DNA of 43,269 nucleotides from NCBI GenBank assembly GCA_024401055.1, contig JAKSLT010000015.1:1-43269 (forward strand), read 5' to 3'. Position 1 is the first letter of the stretch; every line of letters begins with the position of its first letter. A program made the position numbers and the translations under genes. Of the stretch, positions 41,358-43,269 are shown piece after piece. The DNA comes from Bacteroidaceae bacterium (GTDB taxonomy: Bacteria > Bacteroidota > Bacteroidia > Bacteroidales > Bacteroidaceae). Under the pieces are notes generated by a model. It was not told where the DNA came from, did no database searches, and saw nothing but the letters and a program-made list of their open reading frames with translations.

Positions 41358-42086
41358 TTGAAAGGCGTTAATTACATATTATTTCGCACGTTCGTCTGTT
41401 GTCTGTTGTCTGTTGCCTGCGCTGAAGTCTCGATGGCCCAGCAGCGTAAGGTGCAGAACAAACCCTATATCGACGAGCGCCGCTGGCACTACGGCTTCAA
41501 CGTCGGCGTGCACGACCAGTGGATAACCATGCAGGGCAACGGCTACATCGACCCCGTCAGCGGCGACCAGTGGACGGCCAAGAACGACCAGATGGGCATA
41601 GGTTTCACCGTCGGCGTGCTCGGCGAGCTGAAACTCCACCGCTACCTCGCCCTCCGCATCAACCCCACCCTCCATTTCGGTTCCAAGCAGATTCTCTTCG
41701 AAAACCAGAAAGACGGCCTCCATCAGTCGCAGGAGATGCGCTCCACCTATGTCGGCGTGCCCGTGGACCTCAAGGTCAGCGCCCCGCGCTTCAACAACTA
41801 CCGTCCCTACCTCCTTGCCGGCGTCGCCCCCATGTACGACGTCACCACCGGCAAGCACTCCATGCTCCGCGCCAAGCCCATGAACGTCTTTCTCGAGTTC
41901 GGCGGCGGCTGCGACCTCTACATGCCCTTCTTCAAGTTCATCCCCGAACTCAAGTTCTGTCTCGGCCTCGGCAATATCCTCGACAAGAAGCGTCCCGACA
42001 TCACCGACCCCACGCAGACCATTTACACCGAGAGCATCGACCGCGCCTCCGTGGGCATGGTGGTGCTGTCGTTCTATTTTGAATAG
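41358..42086 (+). CDS. porT: T9SS outer-membrane protein PorT
   Basis: 242 residues with a TTG start; no ATG gives a signal peptide. The signal peptide is about 1-27 (ending VSMAQ), and its hydrophobic core VCCLLSVACA is encoded by GTCTGTT-type repeats. The barrel shows the PorT pattern: 'LRINPTLHFGSKQILF', 'STYVGVPVDLKVSAPRFNNYRPYLLAGVAPMYDV', 'FFKFIPELKFCLGLGNIL' and the end 'YTESIDRASVGMVVLSFYFE'. PorT is required for T9SS function in Porphyromonas gingivalis; its presence near gldKLMN supports a complete machine. Terminal Phe-Glu is close to an outer-membrane barrel signal. Confidence 0.85.
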   Translation: MKGVNYILFRTFVCCLLSVACAEVSMAQQRKVQNKPYIDERRWHYGFNVGVHDQWITMQGNGYIDPVSGDQWTAKNDQMGIGFTVGVLGELKLHRYLALRINPTLHFGSKQILFENQKDGLHQSQEMRSTYVGVPVDLKVSAPRFNNYRPYLLAGVAPMYDVTTGKHSMLRAKPMNVFLEFGGGCDLYMPFFKFIPELKFCLGLGNILDKKRPDITDPTQTIYTESIDRASVGMVVLSFYFE

Positions 42087-42145
42087 AAGCTCCTCTCCCG
42101 GCCCTTGTGCTGCCCCTCTCCTTCGAAGCTACATCCCGTAATAAC

Positions 42146-42241
42146 CGCCCCTCCCCCACAGGAAGGGAGAGATTCGCCTAAAGGTCAAAAGAGCGTCAAT
42201 GTCCTTTAGCAGTATCTCTCCCTCCCTGTGGGGGAGGGGCG
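42146..42241. repeat. 96-bp inverted repeat between convergent porT and lipoprotein genes
   Basis: Arms 42146-42173 and 42214-42241 are 28 bp, inverted, with one mismatch (CGCCCCTCCCCCACAGGAAG...). The 40-base middle has a nested CTAAAGG/CCTTTAG pair. It may terminate both flanking genes and is also a member of the C-run/G-run family. Confidence 0.85.
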
Positions 42242-42263
42242 TAAGAGTCCCGTAGGGAGACTC

Positions 42264-42677
42264 CTACATGGAGGATTCCTTGAACACCTCCCAAATCTCC
42301 TCGTTAAGCCTCCTCCACTCGCGATACTGGTCGCGGTAGAGATGGCGGAAGGCCCCGCGTTGCAGTTCAGCGCCGGCGCCGTTGTAGAAAGTAGCCTGCT
42401 GCCCAGCGGCATCGAGCACGCAGTAGCGCTTACCCTCTGCCGAGAAATACTCAATGCTCTCCAACATGCCGTCGCTGAACGTCAGCAGGGCCGACGTGCC
42501 GTCGTCTGTCCATATCTTGCCGTCGTAGGGCATCAGGCCGTCGTAGGCCATAATCTTGCCGTCCTCCATCGCGTAGTTGTAGTCCGACAACGTCTTGTCA
42601 AAGCATGCCGTGAGGCATACGGCGGCAAACACGGCAGCCGCCAGCATTCTCAGAAAGTGTAGGGGAGAGTGCATCAT
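42264..42677 (-). CDS. Small lipoprotein of unknown function
   Basis: 137 residues. A signal peptide with lipobox LTAC (Cys25) indicates a lipoprotein. The body contains 'YNYAMEDGKIMAYDGLMPYDGKIWTDDGT', which resembles a MORN-like repeat (YDGK...W), followed by a charged helical end 'YREWRRLNEEIWEVF'. A consensus promoter lies upstream at 42703-42735. No enzyme motif is seen. Confidence 0.8.
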   Translation of the reverse strand: MMHSPLHFLRMLAAAVFAAVCLTACFDKTLSDYNYAMEDGKIMAYDGLMPYDGKIWTDDGTSALLTFSDGMLESIEYFSAEGKRYCVLDAAGQQATFYNGAGAELQRGAFRHLYRDQYREWRRLNEEIWEVFKESSM

Positions 42678-42702
42678 CGTTTCAGGGTTTTACGTTTGCG
42701 CT

Positions 42703-42735
42703 GCAAAGATACGAGAAAAATCTCAAATTAACAAA
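42703..42735 (-). promoter_or_regulatory. Bacteroidota-type promoter of the small lipoprotein gene
   Basis: On the minus strand -33 TTTG (42732-42735), 20-bp spacer, -7 TATCTTTGC (42703-42711): a full match to the consensus. The -33 box lies inside an AATTAG-type repeat (AACAAATTAG). Confidence 0.8.
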
Positions 42736-42842
42736 TTAGAAAATGCGGAAATGCGGAAGGAGCATTTCTCACACTTCACTTTTCAATCCGTGGCTTAAAA
42801 TCAGGTAAAAATGCTTTTTGTCCGCATTTTTTCTGTAAAAAG

Positions 42843-42874
42843 TTTGGTCGTTTCGTGAGAAGTATGTACTTTTG
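42843..42874 (+). promoter_or_regulatory. Bacteroidota-type promoter of tRNA-Gln
   Basis: -33 TTTG (42843-42846), 20-bp spacer, -7 TACTTTTG (42867-42874) followed by C: full match. It lies 43 bp before the tRNA. Confidence 0.85.
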
Positions 42875-42917
42875 CACCCGCAAACGAGGGGAAAGCGTTC
42901 CCCCTTGCACCCGCGAT

Positions 42918-42989
42918 TGGGGTATGGTGTAATTGGCAACACTGCAGATTCTGGTCCTGCCTTTCCTGGTTCGAGTCCGGGTACCCCAA
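42918..42989 (+). tRNA. tRNA-Gln (anticodon CTG)
   Basis: Acceptor TGGGGTA/TACCCCA with discriminator A, D arm GTG...CAC, anticodon stem GCAGA/CCTGC with loop TTCTGGT (anticodon CTG, reads CAG), T arm CCTGG-TTCGAGT-CCGGG. The anticodon stem has an A-C mismatch at its last pair (31-39). CCA is not encoded. Confidence 0.93.
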
Positions 42990-42996
42990 CAAGAAG

Positions 42997-43027
42997 TCAG
43001 CGCATCACACGGTGCGCTGATTTTTTT
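42997..43027 (+). terminator. Terminator of tRNA-Gln
   Basis: Perfect 8-bp stem TCAGCGCA (42997-43004) / TGCGCTGA (43013-43020) followed by seven Ts. Confidence 0.92.
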
Positions 43028-43079
43028 GTGCCTGGCGTGGACATCTTCGCCCCGGCGGAAATTTCTTCTTGTTGTTCAG

Positions 43080-43269
43080 CAAGAAATAGAGTCCCCCTCT
43101 TGTCCTCTAAAGGGGAAGCCCTGTTTTCTTTCGCTCTTGTGCTCTCCCCCCTCGGAGGAGTTGGAGGGGATTTTCGTTGCTTCGCAAGAAATAATTCGGC
43201 TTCGCCGGAAGTGCCCCCCCTCTTATCCCCCCGATGGGGGGAAGTCCTGTTTTCTTTCGCTCTTGTGCT
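43080..43269. repeat. Repeated C-run/G-run hairpin elements at the window end
   Basis: Three members of the dispersed family lie in a row: GTCCCCCTCTTGTCCTCTAA (from 43091), CTCTCCCCCCTCGGAGGAG (from 43142) and the inverse of the signal-peptide element at 43213-43244. A 23-base string (CTGTTTTCTTTCGCTCTTGT + GCT) occurs at 43121-43143 and again at 43247-43269, 126 bp apart, and CAAGAAATA at 43080 and 43185. The window ends within the second copy, so more units may follow. No gene was seen. Confidence 0.75.

Overview
The window reads as chromosomal DNA of a GC-rich member of the Bacteroidales, most likely Prevotellaceae or a close relative. The evidence is a type IX secretion (T9SS) gene set (porP-gldKLMN and porT), cargo proteins ending in the Prevotella-type tail 'Y/F-DLTGRRV...NGKKV', promoters of the Bacteroidota form (TTTG, about 20 bp, TAnnTTTGC), tRNA genes without encoded CCA, an LptD with a large periplasmic region, and an ATP-type PEP carboxykinase. 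No phage, conjugative element, insertion sequence or CRISPR array was found.

Layout. 1-13.5 kb holds three consecutive plus-strand genes for very large secreted proteins: a 5'-truncated cargo tail, a 1439-residue protein with InlB-like, PKD, LRR and dockerin-like modules, and a ~2650-residue giant with cohesin-like, CARDB and Calx-beta modules and an embedded Cys-rich helical block. 13.5-14.6 kb is repeat-rich and carries a minus-strand tRNA-Arg(CCG). 14.6-22.4 kb is a plus-strand run: an SMC/SbcC-like coiled-coil protein, lptD, a GH16 glycosidase and a Ser-type S1 sulfatase. 22.4-26.8 kb holds a small membrane protein (minus), a Na/phosphate symporter with a PhoU-like tail, and an overlapping response regulator/histidine kinase pair. 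27-33.6 kb is all minus strand: three tandem FKBP-type prolyl isomerases leading into pckA, an outer-membrane protein and malate dehydrogenase. 33.8-42.1 kb is the T9SS cluster porP-gldK-gldL-gldM-gldN, a sulfotransferase and porT. The end holds a small lipoprotein (minus) and tRNA-Gln(CTG).

How the genes fit together. The T9SS cluster supplies motor (GldL/M), ring (GldK/N) and accessory outer-membrane parts (PorP, PorT). At least three genes in the same window encode likely T9SS clients (the truncated protein, the 1439-residue protein and the GH16 enzyme). The GH16-sulfatase pair suggests attack on a sulfated glycan. The phosphate transporter next to a two-component system suggests a phosphate-responsive module.

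The most unusual signal is in the repeats. Three separate intergenic arrays share an exact 22-bp period, each with a palindromic core of different sequence (AACAGCTGTT, ACATATGT, ACAACCTAGGTTGT). A fourth array, with a 21-bp period, lies between tRNA-Arg and its terminator. In one array a variant unit differs in sequence but stays palindromic. Separately, dispersed C-run/G-run hairpin elements and short-period repeats (ACAACAG and AATTAG types) sit at gene borders and also in frame inside signal peptides and linkers of exported proteins.
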